Positions 4,930-6,167 of a DNA stretch of 6,167 bases are shown one piece after another. The stretch spans positions 1-6,167 of the forward strand of contig JAJRYW010000156.1 in NCBI GenBank assembly GCA_024275555.1, given 5' to 3'. A program made the translations under genes and the position numbers. Position 1 is the first letter of the stretch. Each line of letters begins with the position of its first letter. This DNA comes from Calditrichota bacterium. GTDB taxonomy: Bacteria; Calditrichota; Calditrichia; RBG-13-44-9; J075. The notes under the pieces were generated by a model. The model was not told the DNA's origin and made no database searches. It was given only the letters and a program-made list of their open reading frames with translations.

Positions 4930-6167
4930 CTACTTGAGCAGGATCATCTTGCGGGCCCGGGTAAACGGACCGGCCTCGAGACGGTAGAAGTAAAGGCCGC
5001 TGGAAAGCCCCCGGGCCGACCATGGCACACGATGTTCCCCCGGCGGCAGGGTCTGATCAATAAGCCGCTTAACCACCTGCCCCAATTGATTGTAGACGGT
5101 GATCTTCACCCGGATACTGCGGGGTAAATCAAAAACAATAGTGGTAGCGGGGTTAAACGGATTGGGATAATTCTGCCAGAGCCGGAACCGCTCCGGTGTG
5201 CCGCCCTCGAACGGGTCGTCAATGAGAACGACTTCGGCAATGACAATTACCAACGTATCGGTTGCCTGCCCGCTGTCCGGATCGGAGATGATCATGGTAA
5301 TATGGTGAGTTTCCAATGGGTGCGCCGAGTCGGATACCGTCATCATCAGTAGCCCCCGGATGCTGTCATAATCAACCCGGATGATTGCCGAATCGGCTGA
5401 AAAAACATAGCTGAGGAGCGAATCGGGCGTCTCGACATCAAAAACGCTTTCCCAAATGTTTAGCGTATCGCCTGCATTGGCTTGCACCTGAATTGTATCC
5501 GGCATTCCTGCTATGATGGGCGCATCATTGACGGCGACAACGGAAATCCATACAGAGGCGGTGTCGCGCCCATTGCGTCCATCGCTGATTGTATAACGAA
5601 AGGAATCTGATCCGAAAAAGTTAGAATGCGGTGTATAGCTGATCAGCAACCCATTGGATTCCAGGAGAACCGTACCATTGGCCGGATTACTTATGGCTAC
5701 AATTAGAAGCGAATCCTGATCCGGATCGTGATCGTTGTGGAGCGCCTGGATGTGAACCTCCTCATCCTCGCGGATTTCAACAGAGTCGTGATTGGCTATT
5801 GGCGCACGGTTAAAGTCAATTACGGTCAGTTCAAACAGCGCAGAATCGGCCATAACCCCGTCGCTGGCGATCACCATAATATTTGGGTATACCCCCGCGT
5901 CCCTGAAGCCGGGAGCAAAGCTAATCACGCCGTTCCCGCCGCCGTTGTCAACAAAACTAGCGAAGAGGGGCAGGTTGTTGACGCTGAGGCTCAGCGCGTC
6001 TCCATCAGGATCGACGGCGGTTACGGCGACGGTTAAGTTGTTCCCCTCGATCGTAGCCTGATCGGAGATGGGATTAACCGCCGGCGCGCGGTTGTGGTTG
6101 GTCACGGTCAAGGTAAACAATTCGCTTCCACTCAGACTCCCGTCGTTGGCGACCACCTCGATATTGG
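4930..6167 (-). CDS. Secreted protein with cadherin/Ig-like repeats and T9SS sorting domain (3' part, 5' end outside window)
   Basis: The C-terminal 411 complete codons are present; the frame is open through 6167 and continues outside the window. Residues are counted from the codon at 6154-6156. An Ig/cadherin-like unit (about 22-116) runs from NRAP to the next NRAP. A second (117-213) has the GSDSFRYTISDG signature of tandem cadherin-like/Big_9 domains and ends in VNDAP. A more diverged third lies at about 214-310. Acidic loops DPDGD (49-53), DHDPDQD (142-148) and SDPDSG (291-296) look like calcium sites. A short linker leads to the sorting domain at 324-408. Such proteins are exported by Sec, carried across the outer membrane by the type IX system, and then anchored or released. 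They usually act as adhesins or as the tail of a secreted enzyme; any catalytic part would lie outside the window. No T9SS component gene is present here. Confidence 0.88.
   Translation of the reverse strand, partial: NIEVVANDGSLSGSELFTLTVTNHNRAPAVNPISDQATIEGNNLTVAVTAVDPDGDALSLSVNNLPLFASFVDNGGGNGVISFAPGFRDAGVYPNIMVIASDGVMADSALFELTVIDFNRAPIANHDSVEIREDEEVHIQALHNDHDPDQDSLLIVAISNPANGTVLLESNGLLISYTPHSNFFGSDSFRYTISDGRNGRDTASVWISVVAVNDAPIIAGMPDTIQVQANAGDTLNIWESVFDVETPDSLLSYVFSADSAIIRVDYDSIRGLLMMTVSDSAHPLETHHITMIISDPDSGQATDTLVIVIAEVVLIDDPFEGGTPERFRLWQNYPNPFNPATTIVFDLPRSIRVKITVYNQLGQVVKRLIDQTLPPGEHRVPWSARGLSSGLYFYRLEAGPFTRARKMILLK
4933..5187 (-). other. Type IX secretion C-terminal sorting domain (type A)
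   Basis: This encodes the last 85 residues of the secreted protein. It begins FRLWQNYPNPFNPATTI, continues with VKITVYNQLGQVVKRL and GEHRVPWSARGLSSGLYFYRL, and ends KMILLK. These are the hallmark blocks of the Por/T9SS sorting domain (TIGR04183 type). The 'QNYPNPFNP' form is typical of Ignavibacteria, Calditrichota, KSB1 and relatives rather than of classical Bacteroidetes, and is the best lineage hint in the window. Confidence 0.9.

Overview
The window looks like a chromosomal segment from an environmental member of the FCB superphylum (Calditrichota, KSB1, Ignavibacteria or a similar lineage). Two things point that way. The minus-strand gene at the right edge ends in a type IX secretion (Por) C-terminal sorting tail of the 'YPNPFNPATTI ... 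KMILLK' type. The plus-strand genes also mostly lack good Shine-Dalgarno sequences. The lineage is an inference; there is no rRNA or marker gene here to fix it.

Left end (1-333): an AT-rich stretch. Two opposed copies of an intergenic motif built on 'ctttgcg...gcggcttt' bracket positions 1-125. They are followed by a 61-codon ORF that reads as a HepT/DUF86 HEPN toxin with its middle third, including the RNase motif, removed in frame.

Plus-strand cell-envelope cluster (336-3122): a lipoprotein with a clear lipobox and a LolA/LolB/DUF4292-like body, then a polyprenyl-phosphate sugar transferase-like GT2 enzyme with two C-terminal membrane helices, then a second GT2 enzyme with a membrane-anchoring C-terminus. 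Gaps are 2, 7 and 29 bases, so this reads as one operon. A plausible joint role is building or exporting a surface glycan or glycolipid.

Middle (3138-3602, minus): a complete YbaK/EbsC-type aminoacyl-tRNA deacylase with the best ribosome binding site in the window and a reasonable promoter. It converges on the glycosyltransferase operon.

Right half: after a mostly non-coding gap, a plus-strand multi-pass membrane protein carries an HEVSH zinc-protease signature (M50-like, function unknown, non-ATG start). It converges on the 3' part of a long minus-strand gene for a secreted protein with cadherin/Ig-like repeats and the T9SS sorting domain; that gene's 5' end lies beyond the window.

I see no RNA genes, CRISPR arrays, integrases, transposases or origins. 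I did not find a convincing new multi-gene system. The items most worth checking are the internally deleted HepT and the membrane zincin.
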